A DNA stretch of 64,000 bases from Aurantibacter aestuarii (GCF_003008425.1 NZ_PXOQ01000007.1:372001-436000), one strand, 5' to 3'. Positions 33,995 through 43,772 are shown, counted from the stretch's first letter. Made by a program: numbers and translations. Notes: a model not told the origin generated them from the sequence alone.

Positions 33995-35263
33995 TTATAA
34001 TCGTTTATCAATTTTAGTAACATCCAAAGTTCCTTTAACATCGTAAATTACTGCATTTTCTTTTGCCAGTTTTGTGATGTCTAAAGTTTTAAATTTAGTG
34101 TGAGCTACAGTATGAATTATAGCGTCATAGGCTTCATTTAAATTTTCCTTTAAAGTAATTCCATATTCACTTTCTACTTCGTTTTTATCCGCCCAAGGAT
34201 CGTAAACATCCACATTCATATTAAAAGATGCTAAGGTTTTGTAAACATCTATTGCTTTAGTGTTTCTTATATCTGGACAGTTTTCTTTAAACGTAATCCC
34301 TAACATTAAAACTTTCGAATTTTTAACTTCAATAGCTTTTTGAGCCATTAATTTTAAGACTTGTGTTGCCACAAATTCTCCCATAGAATCATTAATACGT
34401 CTTCCTGCTAAAATAATTTCTGGATGGTATCCAACTTCCTGAGCTTTTTGGGCTAAATAATATGGGTCTACGCCTATACAATGCCCACCAACTAAACCTG
34501 GTTTAAATGGTAAAAAATTCCATTTTGTTCCTGCAGCTTCTAAAACTGAATGTGTATCAATGTCTAATTTATTGAAAATTTTTGCTAACTCATTAACAAA
34601 TGCAATATTAATATCGCGTTGGGCATTTTCAATAACTTTAGCAGCTTCTGCTACTTTAATACTTTGCGCCAAATGGGTTCCTGCAGTTATTATTGATGCA
34701 TAAACTGCATTTACTTTTTCACCAATCTCTGGCGTAGAACCTGATGTTACTTTTTTTATTTTCGTAACCGTGTGTGTTTTATCACCAGGGTTTATACGCT
34801 CTGGAGAATAGCCGCAATAAAAATCTTTATTAAATTGAAGTCCGCTATTTTTTTCTAAAATAGGGACACAAACATCTTCAGTAACACCTGGGTAAACGGT
34901 AGATTCGTAAACCACAATGTCATTAGGTTTTAAAACCTGTGCAATGGTTTCTGATGCTTTAACTAACGGAGTTAAAATTGGCATTTTATTATCGTCTACT
35001 GGTGTAGGTACGGTTACAATATAAAAATTGGCTTCTTTTAAATCATCTATACTTGATGAAAAAACCAAGCCTAATTTTTCCTGATTCAAAACTGACTGTA
35101 GCGCCTTTTTAGAAACCTCTAAGGTATGATCTTCCCCTTTATTTAATTCTGAAATACGGCTTTGATTAATATCGAAACCTATAACTTGATACTTTTTTGC
35201 AAACTCCACAGCTAAGGGCAATCCAACGTAACCTAAGCCTATTATAGCTATTTTAACTTCCAT
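33995..35263 (-). CDS. UDP-N-acetyl-hexosamine 6-dehydrogenase (WbpO/TviB-like)
   Basis: This 422-residue nucleotide-sugar dehydrogenase oxidises C6 of a UDP-HexNAc to a uronic acid. Seen are [38 protein letters not shown], the [13 protein letters not shown] block and the catalytic Cys262 in [13 protein letters not shown]. The [11 protein letters not shown] and PERINPGD motifs place it with the WbpO/TviB (UDP-GalNAc/GlcNAc) group, distinct from the UDP-glucose dehydrogenase at 9538-10836, which has GGSCFPKD. Its neighbour is the matching 4-epimerase. Confidence 0.9.
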   Translation of the reverse strand: MEVKIAIIGLGYVGLPLAVEFAKKYQVIGFDINQSRISELNKGEDHTLEVSKKALQSVLNQEKLGLVFSSSIDDLKEANFYIVTVPTPVDDNKMPILTPLVKASETIAQVLKPNDIVVYESTVYPGVTEDVCVPILEKNSGLQFNKDFYCGYSPERINPGDKTHTVTKIKKVTSGSTPEIGEKVNAVYASIITAGTHLAQSIKVAEAAKVIENAQRDINIAFVNELAKIFNKLDIDTHSVLEAAGTKWNFLPFKPGLVGGHCIGVDPYYLAQKAQEVGYHPEIILAGRRINDSMGEFVATQVLKLMAQKAIEVKNSKVLMLGITFKENCPDIRNTKAIDVYKTLASFNMNVDVYDPWADKNEVESEYGITLKENLNEAYDAIIHTVAHTKFKTLDITKLAKENAVIYDVKGTLDVTKIDKRL

Positions 35264-35282
35264 CTAAAAGATAAATTTTATG

Positions 35283-36131
35283 CTAAAATAAGGCTTTTAT
35301 GCATTTTTTAAGACTTTCCTGCCAATAAGGTATTTCTAAATTAAAATTCTGAACAATTTTTGCCTTATTTAGAACACTAAAATGAGGTCTTTCAGCTGGT
35401 GTAGGATAACTAGATGCTGGTATAGGATTAACTTTAATTGTTGTCTGTGTTAATTCAAAAATAACTTTAGCAAAATCATACCAACTCGCAACACCTTGAT
35501 TACTAAAATGATACAACCCATAATATACTTCAGTAGGTATCATTTTCAAAATAACCTTTGCCAAGTCCATAGCGTAGGTTGGTGTTCCTATTTGATTATC
35601 TACAATATTTAGCTCGTCACGGTTTCTGGCTAAATGAAGCATCCTTTTAACAAAGTTTTTTCCAAATTCAGAGTACAACCAGGACGTTCTAATAATATAA
35701 TACCTTTCTAAAATCTCTTGAATATATTGCTCGGCTTCTAATTTTGTTTGTCCATAAACCGATAAAGGATTGGTTGCGTCTGTTTCTATATATGATATAT
35801 GCTTGGTACCATCAAACACAAAATCTGTTGAAATATGTATTAGAACTGTGTTAAATGTTTTACAGGCTTCTGCAAGATTTTTAGCGCCTTGAGCATTTAT
35901 GCTTTGAGCTTGGTTTACCTCACTTTCAGCCTTATCTACCGCTGTGTAAGCTGCACAGTTAATACAAAAATCGTAGGATTGTGTCTTAAAAACAGAAGTG
36001 ATTTGGTTTGGGTTTGTTACATCTAATTCTTTACTATTTAAAAAAGTAAAGCTATGCTCTGAGGATTGAGCCAGCACTTTTAAACATTGCCCCAATTGAC
36101 CATTTGCACCTGTTACTAAAATGTGTTTCAT
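35283..36131 (-). CDS. rfbD: dTDP-4-dehydrorhamnose reductase
   Basis: RfbD reduces dTDP-4-keto-L-rhamnose with NAD(P)H to dTDP-L-rhamnose, the last step of this pathway. The 282 residues show VTGANGQLGQCL (residues 5-16), ELDVTNPNQI, NCAAYTAVDKAE, the STDFVFDG strand and YGQTKLEAE (YxxxK). GVASWYDFAKVIFEL and the PAERPHFSVLNKAK segment near the C-terminus are standard. One base separates it from rfbC and 19 bp from the dehydrogenase downstream. Confidence 0.95.
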   Translation of the reverse strand: MKHILVTGANGQLGQCLKVLAQSSEHSFTFLNSKELDVTNPNQITSVFKTQSYDFCINCAAYTAVDKAESEVNQAQSINAQGAKNLAEACKTFNTVLIHISTDFVFDGTKHISYIETDATNPLSVYGQTKLEAEQYIQEILERYYIIRTSWLYSEFGKNFVKRMLHLARNRDELNIVDNQIGTPTYAMDLAKVILKMIPTEVYYGLYHFSNQGVASWYDFAKVIFELTQTTIKVNPIPASSYPTPAERPHFSVLNKAKIVQNFNLEIPYWQESLKKCIKALF

Positions 36132-36674
36132 TTAAAACAAATCGTTTATAGATGGTAAAATTTTATCTTTATCTGAAATAATAAAAGTCTCTTCATCTAG
36201 AATCCAATCTATATTTAAGGTAGTATCGTTATAAATAATTCCACCTTCTGAAGGTTTATGATAAACATTGTCACATTTGTAATTAAATACAGCCGTGTTA
36301 CTAAGTACAATATAACCGTGAGCAAAACCTCTGGGTACAAATAATTGTTTTTTATTTTCCGCTGAAAGCTCTATCGAAATATATTCCTTAAAAGTTGAAG
36401 AATCAGGTCTTAAATCAACCGCAACATCTAAAACTTCCCCTTGAGTAACTCTTACTAGTTTGGCTTGAGCATACTCTCCTTTCTGAAAATGTAAACCACG
36501 TAAAGTGCCTTTTGTGGAATACGCCTCATTATCCTGAATAAAATCCGGGTTTAGACCTGTTTCTTTTTCAAAATTAGTCTTGTTATACGATTCAAAAAAA
36601 TAACCTCTTTGATCGTCAAAAACTTTAGGCTCTATAATAAAACAATGGTTTAATTTGGTTTTTGTAACTGTCAT
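36132..36674 (-). CDS. rfbC: dTDP-4-dehydrorhamnose 3,5-epimerase
   Basis: RfbC inverts C3 and C5 of dTDP-4-keto-6-deoxyglucose. The 180-residue cupin has FDDQRGYFFESYN, the catalytic-His motif LRGLHFQKGEYAQAKLVRV, VAVDLRPDS, and LFVPRGFAHGY in the C-terminal half. The length is standard. It lies in the order rfbB-rfbA-rfbC-rfbD on one transcript, with 1-2 bp gaps throughout. Confidence 0.95.
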   Translation of the reverse strand: MTVTKTKLNHCFIIEPKVFDDQRGYFFESYNKTNFEKETGLNPDFIQDNEAYSTKGTLRGLHFQKGEYAQAKLVRVTQGEVLDVAVDLRPDSSTFKEYISIELSAENKKQLFVPRGFAHGYIVLSNTAVFNYKCDNVYHKPSEGGIIYNDTTLNIDWILDEETFIISDKDKILPSINDLF

Positions 36675-36675
36675 T

Positions 36676-37536
36676 TTAACTTAATAAGCTCATTAAATGC
36701 TTTCCGTAACCGCTTTTTAGAAGTGGTGTTGCCAATGCTTCCAATTGTTTAGATGTAATGTATCCCATTTTATATGCCACACCTTCTATAGCGCCAATTT
36801 TCAAACCCTGACGTTCTTCGATAACCTCAACAAACTGAGAAGCCTGCATAAGTGAATTAAAAGTTCCTGTGTCTAGCCACGCAGTTCCTTTGTCAAGAAT
36901 ACTCACTTTTAATTTACCTTGCTCTAAGTAAGCTTTATTTACATCTGTAATTTCAAGTTCTCCTCGATGACTTGGTTTTATAGATTTTGCAATATTTACA
37001 ACTGTATTATCATAAAAATAGATTCCTGGTACCGCAAAATTAGATTTTGGATGTTCTGGTTTTTCTTCTATTGAAAGTACTTTTCCACTTTTATCAAAAT
37101 TTACCACACCATAACGCTCTGGATCTGTAACGTGATATGCGTAAACAATACCACCATCCGGATCATTGTTATCCTGAAGTAACTCTGATAATCCTGTGCC
37201 GTAAAAAATATTATCGCCCAAAATTAAAGCCACTTTATCGTCTCCAATAAAATCTGCACCAATAATAAAAGCTTCGGCTAAACCATTAGGGTCTTTTTGT
37301 ACAGCATATTCAAATGTGCAGCCCAAATGAGAACCATCTCCTAATAATTGTTTAAATAACGGTAAATGTTCTGGGGTTGAAATAATTAAAATTTCATTTA
37401 TACCAGCTTCCATTAATGTTGAAAGCGGATAATAAATCATGGGTTTATCATAAATAGGCATAAGCTGTTTACTCAAAACCTTTGTTAGTGGATGTAATCT
37501 TGTTCCCGATCCACCTGCTAAAATTATGCCTTTCAT
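36676..37536 (-). CDS. rfbA: Glucose-1-phosphate thymidylyltransferase
   Basis: RfbA makes dTDP-glucose from dTTP and glucose-1-phosphate. The 286 residues open with [18 protein letters not shown], followed by [19 protein letters not shown] and the metal-binding [10 protein letters not shown], then [11 protein letters not shown] and [16 protein letters not shown]. These are diagnostic for RmlA. It is placed between rfbB and rfbC with 1-2 bp gaps. Confidence 0.96.
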   Translation of the reverse strand: MKGIILAGGSGTRLHPLTKVLSKQLMPIYDKPMIYYPLSTLMEAGINEILIISTPEHLPLFKQLLGDGSHLGCTFEYAVQKDPNGLAEAFIIGADFIGDDKVALILGDNIFYGTGLSELLQDNNDPDGGIVYAYHVTDPERYGVVNFDKSGKVLSIEEKPEHPKSNFAVPGIYFYDNTVVNIAKSIKPSHRGELEITDVNKAYLEQGKLKVSILDKGTAWLDTGTFNSLMQASQFVEVIEERQGLKIGAIEGVAYKMGYITSKQLEALATPLLKSGYGKHLMSLLS

Positions 37537-37538
37537 AA

Positions 37539-38549
37539 TTAATTATATTTTTTTAAGTACCAGTTTATGGTCTTCTCAATCCCAGACTCAAAATTTTCAT
37601 CGGCTTTCCAGCCTAATTCCTTTTCAAGTTTATTAGCATCTATAGCATATCTAAAATCGTGTCCTGGTCTATCGGTTACAAAAGATATTTGCTCTTTATA
37701 ACTTTTTTTAGAAGGTTTAATTTTATCTAAAATACTACAAATGGTATCTACAATATATAAGTTGTTCCGTTCATTTCGACCACCAATATTGTAAGTTTCC
37801 CCAGCTTTACCTGTTTCAAAAACCAAGTCTATACCTTTACAGTGGTCTAATACGTATAGCCAATCTCTTATATTTTTTCCATCGCCATAAATAGGAATTG
37901 CTTCTCCATTTAAGGCTTTTCTAATAATGGTTGGAATTAATTTTTCATCGTGCTGTTTTGGACCATAATTGTTAGAACAATTTGTGGTAACTACATTCAT
38001 CCCATAAGTATGAAAATAACTTCTCACGACAAAATCACTAGCCGCTTTTGAGGCACTATATGGACTGTTTGGTGCATATGGTGTATCTTCTGTAAACAAA
38101 CCTGTTTCTCCGAGAGTACCGTATACCTCATCTGTAGAAATGTGGTGAAATCTTGCGTGTTCAAATTCTTGTTTATAGGTATTAGGAGCAGACATCCAAA
38201 AATTTTTGGCAACATCTATTAAGTTAAATGTACCTGTAATATTCGTCTCTATAAACGCACCCGGATTTTTAATAGAGTTATCTACATGAGACTCTGCAGC
38301 AAAGTGAATAACTCCGTCAAACTGATGTTTCTCAAATAATTTTTCAATCAAGTCTCTATTACAGATATCTCCTTCTACGAAAGTATAATTAGATTGATTA
38401 ACTTCTTTAAGATTCTCAAGATTTCCAGCGTAGGTTAATTTATCTAAGTTAACGTAAAAGGTATCCGGGTTTTTAACTACAATATATTCAACAAAGTTTG
38501 CCCCTATAAAACCTGCTCCACCTGTAATTAAAACACATCTATTTTTCAT
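37539..38549 (-). CDS. rfbB: dTDP-glucose 4,6-dehydratase
   Basis: RfbB converts dTDP-glucose to dTDP-4-keto-6-deoxyglucose using bound NAD. The 336 residues show [16 protein letters not shown] (residues 8-23), [24 protein letters not shown] with the Thr-Asp-Glu dehydration triad, and YSASKAASD (YxxxK). [14 protein letters not shown] is typical. It overlaps the Wzz-like gene by 11 bp. Its product could also feed the PglE-like aminotransferase further down the locus. Confidence 0.96.
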   Translation of the reverse strand: MKNRCVLITGGAGFIGANFVEYIVVKNPDTFYVNLDKLTYAGNLENLKEVNQSNYTFVEGDICNRDLIEKLFEKHQFDGVIHFAAESHVDNSIKNPGAFIETNITGTFNLIDVAKNFWMSAPNTYKQEFEHARFHHISTDEVYGTLGETGLFTEDTPYAPNSPYSASKAASDFVVRSYFHTYGMNVVTTNCSNNYGPKQHDEKLIPTIIRKALNGEAIPIYGDGKNIRDWLYVLDHCKGIDLVFETGKAGETYNIGGRNERNNLYIVDTICSILDKIKPSKKSYKEQISFVTDRPGHDFRYAIDANKLEKELGWKADENFESGIEKTINWYLKKYN

Positions 38550-39591
38550 AATTAAGTGTGAACTTTATAAACTGTTTCACAAAAAAGAAAATACAAATAA
38601 AGAAAAAAGCTAAAATGGGAAATAGGTATATATATCCTCTAAACCATGGTGATACTTTATTTCCGACTTTTTGAAAACCAGAAATAACGTCAAAATATTC
38701 ATTTTCTTGTATACGCTGCTCTTCTATAGCTTTCAATTGATCTCTAATTCGTTGTTCTTCTAAAAACAAATCGTACTCTTTAGTTGTTTGTCTATCGGTA
38801 GAAAATGAAATACCTCCTAAATCTACGTTACTTTTTATTTTTTTCGATTCGTCCTTAAGGACCTCGATATAAATGTTTTGAAGAGAATCAATTTGTTTAA
38901 GTTGGACAATTAAATTTCTTTTTTGTATGGCCAACAACGTATCTCTTCGTTGTCTCGATTTTCTAGAGAAATCGTTAGTAAAAGATGCTACAATACCGTC
39001 TTCTAATTTGTTAAATATGTTATTTTTTTTAGTATAAGCAGTTATATTAAAAAGCTTACCAGAATAAATACTTCTATTCTCTACAAACTCTTCATAAGAA
39101 TATTCTTTTGCTCTTGTACTGTCTAATAATTTTAAAAAATCTTCATATTGAAGTTTACGGTCATTTTCAGTTTCAGGACCTGGTTTTATTTCAAATCTTA
39201 CAATTTGTTTAACAACATCCTCCTCAATATCGAATATATCTTTTAGAGTTTCAATATTTCTACTTGCAATAAGAGCATTAAAATATTCAATATTTGTAAC
39301 TAATTGATATTTGGTATCAAAATAAGGTTCTACAAGCATAGATGTTTGATACGTACTTGTTCTATTTTTATCAAAAAAGTAACCTAAAATTATAGCAATA
39401 ATTAAAACACTTAAAATAATCTTCCAGCTCTTAAAAAGAACCTTAAATATATATATTATACTAGAAAACAGATACTTTAGGATGTTTCCTACAAATCTAA
39501 ATAATCTACTAAGTGCATCCCCTATGTAATTAAAGAATACTATTAAATCTACCTCTTCGGTATCTTTATTATTTTTTTGTTCTGTGCTCAT
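38539..39591 (-). CDS. Wzz-like chain-length regulator / polysaccharide co-polymerase
   Basis: This 350-residue protein has two membrane segments, about residues 53-70 (WKIILSVLIIAIILGYFF) and 320-342 near the C-terminus, flanking a ~245-residue periplasmic domain rich in charged helices. That is the classic Wzz topology. No tyrosine-kinase domain follows, so it is the O-antigen type, not the Wzc capsule type. An acidic N-terminal stretch precedes two extra hydrophobic patches near residues 20-50. It would set glycan length together with the Wzy polymerases. It is the first gene of the continuous glycan operon and directly abuts the DUF6909 gene. Confidence 0.7.
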   Translation of the reverse strand: MSTEQKNNKDTEEVDLIVFFNYIGDALSRLFRFVGNILKYLFSSIIYIFKVLFKSWKIILSVLIIAIILGYFFDKNRTSTYQTSMLVEPYFDTKYQLVTNIEYFNALIASRNIETLKDIFDIEEDVVKQIVRFEIKPGPETENDRKLQYEDFLKLLDSTRAKEYSYEEFVENRSIYSGKLFNITAYTKKNNIFNKLEDGIVASFTNDFSRKSRQRRDTLLAIQKRNLIVQLKQIDSLQNIYIEVLKDESKKIKSNVDLGGISFSTDRQTTKEYDLFLEEQRIRDQLKAIEEQRIQENEYFDVISGFQKVGNKVSPWFRGYIYLFPILAFFFICIFFFVKQFIKFTLNYEK

Positions 39592-41283
39592 CTACTGTTT
39601 GAATATTTGTTCTAAAATTTTTCTTGTAATAACATATGTTGGCTTGACTCCTGAAGTTCCTAAGCCTCCAGAAGCTAAAGTACTTCCAGTTTCCAAAGGA
39701 TTATCACTTGCATAATAGGCATATCTTACTTTTACCTTTGGATTTATACTCTTTCTTACTTTTGAAGCCGATTGAATAGCTTTTTGGTAATGCGCTCCTT
39801 CCATTTCTAATCCTATCACATTCCACGTGGAATTGAAAAAGAATTTTAAAATATCTTTATTTTGAAGCGATGTCCCTAGTACCGTAATCATAGAACCTTC
39901 AAAAACATTTAAATCTTCATTTTTAAAGTCGGATTTAGATAACTCGTTTTTAAATGGGTAATTATCTGCAGTACCTTCAAAAATATGTGCTGAAGGTATC
40001 ATAATATCTCCTTTTTTTCCTTCTAAAATTCCTGCTTTACCCATAATAGAGATAGATTCAATATTTAAACTTACTGTTTTATCTTCTATTTGGTATGGCT
40101 TTAAAAGCTCATCTATAACTTCATAAGCCTGCTCTCCAAATGCATAATCCATGACAAATATAATAGGATTTTTAAGCTTATTGGAGTCTAAAGTTAGTTT
40201 AATATCTAATTTAGAGACATCAATTTTATTAGAATCAAAAATTTGTACATCAATATTTGTCCCTGAGGTATCTTTAATATTTATCATACCATTAGCCAAA
40301 GCAATTTTTTCTACTTTTTGACGTAATTTATCATTTGCTTTTAAACTTAATGCTTCATAAGTAGTAAATACACCATTTTTAATTTCACTTGGAAGAGCTT
40401 TTGGGGCATATAATGTGTTCATAACACTATGAAGATTAGCACTTATAATATGAATTGGTCGGTCTTCAAATTTATTTTCAACTAAAATGGTTTTAATATG
40501 GTCCGACCAGATTTCTCCATGAATATGATGACCTAAACGTTCACGTAACACCTTACTAAATGTAACTATTCGTTTTTCATTAGTTAAATGCTCCTTTATC
40601 GCCAGATGACCTAACCAATATATGATTTCAAGGAAACGTTCCGGTTTTTTATCTGTTGCAAAATTTGTATATAATTCTGATATTTCTTTAAACGTATGCC
40701 CTAAAATATTTGCGGTGTGTGTAATAGCAATCTCGCGTTCTTGTTGGCTTAATTCCTCAGTGTTTAAAATGGCATTTTCAAGCTTTTGCCAATCTCTAGA
40801 AGTTGTACCATTTTCGTCAATTAAAACACGCTTACAAATCTTTTCAGATTCTATAAACAAAAAGGTAAGATGTGTTAGAATATCATAAATCTCACTTCTT
40901 CCACGTGTAATTTCGATATTCATTTGTTCTTTATCGATGCGATAACAATGCCTGCGTCGTTTTTCTGGAATTATTGGCGTAAAGTGAGAATTTTTATAAC
41001 CCTCATCACTTGTAAGGTTTATAAAACGACACTCTTCTATTCCTATTGGCAAGCGGTCTATTACATATTTTAAACCTACTAATTCTGTTTTGTCTTCGGC
41101 TATATAACCATATATTTCAGGTCTTAAAACCAATAGAGATTCTCTTAATGTTTCTCCAGAAACACCCATAGGTTTATAGAAACCTCTGTTAAAGAGATGA
41201 CGCATTGTAATGTACAAACGCTCTATAGCACTGCTACTTTCTTGAGCGCGTGTGCGTTCTAATATATTTTTATTCGGTTTCAT
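39592..41283 (-). CDS. DUF6909 family protein with nucleoside-phosphorylase-like C-terminal region
   Basis: This 563-residue cytoplasmic protein has no signal peptide. The N-terminal part (RTRAQESSSAIERLYITMRHLFNRGFYKP) and overall length fit what I recall as the Bacteroidota family DUF6909. The C-terminal ~200 residues resemble nucleoside phosphorylases/MTA nucleosidases: MGKAGILEGKKGDIMIPSA (from residue 414), then GLEMEGA (491-497) and YYASDNPL (523-530, candidate acid Asp527). In those enzymes the MEG glutamate binds ribose and the SD aspartate protonates the base. Function is unknown. It abuts the Wzz-like gene and lies 31 bp after the GH3-family gene. Its DNA contains a parS-like palindrome core at 39821-39832. 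Confidence 0.65.
   Translation of the reverse strand: MKPNKNILERTRAQESSSAIERLYITMRHLFNRGFYKPMGVSGETLRESLLVLRPEIYGYIAEDKTELVGLKYVIDRLPIGIEECRFINLTSDEGYKNSHFTPIIPEKRRRHCYRIDKEQMNIEITRGRSEIYDILTHLTFLFIESEKICKRVLIDENGTTSRDWQKLENAILNTEELSQQEREIAITHTANILGHTFKEISELYTNFATDKKPERFLEIIYWLGHLAIKEHLTNEKRIVTFSKVLRERLGHHIHGEIWSDHIKTILVENKFEDRPIHIISANLHSVMNTLYAPKALPSEIKNGVFTTYEALSLKANDKLRQKVEKIALANGMINIKDTSGTNIDVQIFDSNKIDVSKLDIKLTLDSNKLKNPIIFVMDYAFGEQAYEVIDELLKPYQIEDKTVSLNIESISIMGKAGILEGKKGDIMIPSAHIFEGTADNYPFKNELSKSDFKNEDLNVFEGSMITVLGTSLQNKDILKFFFNSTWNVIGLEMEGAHYQKAIQSASKVRKSINPKVKVRYAYYASDNPLETGSTLASGGLGTSGVKPTYVITRKILEQIFKQ
39820..39833. other. parS-like core palindrome inside the DUF6909 gene
   Basis: ATTCCACGTGGAAT is a perfect 14-bp palindrome sharing the 12-bp core TTCCACGTGGAA with the two full sites near mnmG, but differing at the outer positions. 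It encodes Asn-Ser-Thr-Trp-Asn, so it could be a coincidence of coding. It may be a weak ParB site. Confidence 0.3.
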
Positions 41284-41314
41284 TTAGGCTGTTAGTGTTA
41301 TTATTAACGACAAG

Positions 41315-42811
41315 TTACAATAAATATTTTGTAAGCTGGTTTGCTATAGTCCTATCGTTTGTTAATCTTGGAATTTTATTTTGCCCACCTAATTTACCTT
41401 GCGACTTCATATAATTTTGAAATGCATGCTTTTTAAGTGAACTTATTTTTAAAGGTTGAAGTACTTTTCCTTCAATTAAATCGAAATAATATGAGTTTTG
41501 TTTTTGTAAAGATTCATCAATATACTTAGAAAATTCTGTGAAGTCTTTGGGTTTATTTTCAAATTCAATAAACCATTCATGATAAGGCAAACCGGCTTCT
41601 GGGTTAATTTGCGGAGCTACAGTAAATTCCGAAACTCTAACTTGAGGAAATACTTGTAGAGCTTCTTTTAAAGCATATTCCACCTCTTTCCCTATCACAT
41701 GTTCTCCAAAAGCAGAGATAAAGTGTTTAATACGTCCTGAAACAATAATTCTATATGGTTTTAAGCTGGTAAACATTACAGTGTCTCCAATATTATAAGC
41801 CCAAAGTCCTGCATTTGTAGAAATAATCATAACATAATTAACGTTTTTCTCTACATCTTTAATGGTGATTCTTTCAGGGTCTTCATCAAAAAAATGATCT
41901 GCTTTTATAAACTCATAAAACATACCAGAATTGAGTTGAAGTAACATCCCATTTTCATTTTGTTTGTCTTGATAAGCGAAAAAACCTTCGCTAGCAGGAT
42001 ATAACTCGATACTATCTACTTTTCGACCTATTAAATTCTCAAATTTAGCACGATAAGGTTCATAATTAACGCCACCGTAAATAAATAAATTGAAATTTTT
42101 AAAAACGTCTCCAACTTTTTTATTTGTGGTTTGCTGAATTTTTTCAAAATACATCTGTACCCAAGAAGGAATACCTGAAATAATACTCATGTCTTCTTGC
42201 AGGGTTTCTTCAACTATAGCATTGACTTTAGTTTCCCAATCTTCAATACAATTGGTTTCCCAGCTTGGCATGCGATTTTTTTGTAAGTATGCTGGAACAT
42301 AATGTGCCACAATTCCAGATAAGCGTCCTAATTGAATGCCATTCTTTTCGGTTAAAATAGGGCTACCTTGTAAAAAAATCATTTTTCCATTAACCACACT
42401 ACTATTACCGGTTTCTGCAATATAAAGTAATATCGCATTTCTTGCAGCTTCAATATGATTAGGCATACTTTCTTTAGTTAGCGGAATATATTTAGCTCCT
42501 GAAGTAGTGCCTGAAGTTTTTGCGAAATATAATGGTTTTCCTTTCCACAAAACGTCTTCTTCACCGTTTACTGCTCTATCTACATAGGCTTTTAAGCCTT
42601 CATAATCTCGAACTGGAACACGCTTTTTAAAATCTTCGAAAGTATGAATAGAATTAAAATCATGATCTTTTCCAAAAGCGGTTTGAGAAGCTTGTTTTAT
42701 AAGTTCTTTAAATACTTTTTCTTGTGTTTTCACTGGGTTATTAGCCCAATTATTCACTTTAAATTTTATATAAGTCGCAAATGGTTTTGCTAAAATTGCT
42801 TTTAAACCCAT
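41315..42811 (-). CDS. GH3 auxin-responsive promoter family protein (acyl-amido synthetase-like)
   Basis: This 498-residue protein belongs to the GH3 branch of adenylate-forming enzymes, which in plants conjugate acyl acids to amino acids. It shows YFAKTSGTTSGAKYIPLT (about residues 95-112, the ATP phosphate loop), LYPASEGFFAYQD, and LWAYNIGDTVMFTS followed by GRIKHFISAFGEHV. The family is widespread in Bacteroidota but its substrates there are unknown. It lies one base after the M23 peptidase gene and upstream of DUF6909, so it is likely in the same transcript. A link to the glycan locus is possible but unproven. Confidence 0.88.
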   Translation of the reverse strand: MGLKAILAKPFATYIKFKVNNWANNPVKTQEKVFKELIKQASQTAFGKDHDFNSIHTFEDFKKRVPVRDYEGLKAYVDRAVNGEEDVLWKGKPLYFAKTSGTTSGAKYIPLTKESMPNHIEAARNAILLYIAETGNSSVVNGKMIFLQGSPILTEKNGIQLGRLSGIVAHYVPAYLQKNRMPSWETNCIEDWETKVNAIVEETLQEDMSIISGIPSWVQMYFEKIQQTTNKKVGDVFKNFNLFIYGGVNYEPYRAKFENLIGRKVDSIELYPASEGFFAYQDKQNENGMLLQLNSGMFYEFIKADHFFDEDPERITIKDVEKNVNYVMIISTNAGLWAYNIGDTVMFTSLKPYRIIVSGRIKHFISAFGEHVIGKEVEYALKEALQVFPQVRVSEFTVAPQINPEAGLPYHEWFIEFENKPKDFTEFSKYIDESLQKQNSYYFDLIEGKVLQPLKISSLKKHAFQNYMKSQGKLGGQNKIPRLTNDRTIANQLTKYLL

Positions 42812-43681
42812 TTATTTAAAATCTATGAAATTATTTGGATTTACCGGATAACCATCACTCCAAAGCTCAAAGTGTAAATGAGGTCCAGTAGACAACTCGC
42901 CTGTACTGCCTGAAATAGCAATAACTTCTCCTGCTTTAACTAAATCTCCTTGTTTTTTAGTGAGTTTAGAGTTGTGTTTATATACAGATATTAAACCATA
43001 TTTGTGTTCTATAATAACTACATATCCGGTTTGTGTTGTGAAGTCTGAAAAAACAACTGTTCCATCTGCTGTTGCCTTAACAGGTTCATCTTTTGTTACA
43101 GAAATATCTACTGCAAAATGTTTTTCTTTGATATTAAAATTTTCGGTAATAGTTCCTTTTACAGGTCTAAACAAAATAAAATTTGCTTTTGTTTGTGCGG
43201 CATCAAAAATACTGTACTTATCTTCTTTATCTACTTTTTCTCTTAACGTAGAGTCTTGAGCATTCGGTTTAAAATTAAGTTTACTAGCTTCTAACTTTAC
43301 TGAAGCAATAATAGAATCTTTAGAAACGTCTTCAGCTTTTAAATCGCCAGACAAGACTTGTTTTATAGACTCATAATATTTCTCATTAACATTTATGACA
43401 TCTTGTAAAGAGTCGGTTTTTAGGGTTAATAATGTTGCCTTCTTTTTTAAAGATCTTGATGAGTATCCTGGAATATATTCTTTTAAAGGTGTAAATACAA
43501 TAAGTAAAGTAGTTGCTGCAACCAGAAAAATAGAAGATAATGAAACTAGAATAAAGACGTTTAGTAGGTTTAATCTTAATGAAAACCTTTCTTCAAACGT
43601 ATCTTGATTTAATAGTAATAACCTATAGTTGTGTAGCAATTTCTTGCTAATTTTTCTACGGGGTTTTCTCTTTTTTGCCAT
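42812..43681 (-). CDS. M23-family metallopeptidase (membrane-anchored peptidoglycan endopeptidase)
   Basis: The 289 residues have a basic cytoplasmic N-terminus (KKRKPRRKISKK), one membrane helix at about 41-64, a coiled region to ~130, and a C-terminal LytM/M23 domain. The zinc ligands are complete: His188 and Asp192 in HFAVDIS, His268 and His270 in GPHLHFELW. An intact site means it can probably cut peptide crosslinks in peptidoglycan, unlike degenerate NlpD/EnvC activators. It heads a transcript with GH3 and DUF6909; a TAnnTTTG element lies just upstream, divergent from tatA. Confidence 0.92.
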   Translation of the reverse strand: MAKKRKPRRKISKKLLHNYRLLLLNQDTFEERFSLRLNLLNVFILVSLSSIFLVAATTLLIVFTPLKEYIPGYSSRSLKKKATLLTLKTDSLQDVINVNEKYYESIKQVLSGDLKAEDVSKDSIIASVKLEASKLNFKPNAQDSTLREKVDKEDKYSIFDAAQTKANFILFRPVKGTITENFNIKEKHFAVDISVTKDEPVKATADGTVVFSDFTTQTGYVVIIEHKYGLISVYKHNSKLTKKQGDLVKAGEVIAISGSTGELSTGPHLHFELWSDGYPVNPNNFIDFK

Positions 43682-43688
43682 ATGCTAA

Positions 43689-43696
43689 CAAAAGTA
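43689..43696 (-). promoter_or_regulatory. Promoter -7 element upstream of the M23 peptidase gene
   Basis: The minus-strand sequence is TACTTTTG, matching TAnnTTTG. It lies only 8 bp before the ATG, which would give a very short leader. It is divergent from the tatA promoter. Confidence 0.35.
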
Positions 43697-43772
43697 ATTA
43701 AATTATAAGTGTTTTATAGGTCCAACAGATGCTAAAGTTAGTATTTAAACGTTAATATTAAACTTAAATTAC

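Noticed and set aside
5057-41283. Wza/Wzc-type capsule export locus
   Set aside because: No Wza lipoprotein, Wzc tyrosine kinase or Wzb phosphatase is present. The Wzz-like protein lacks a kinase domain.
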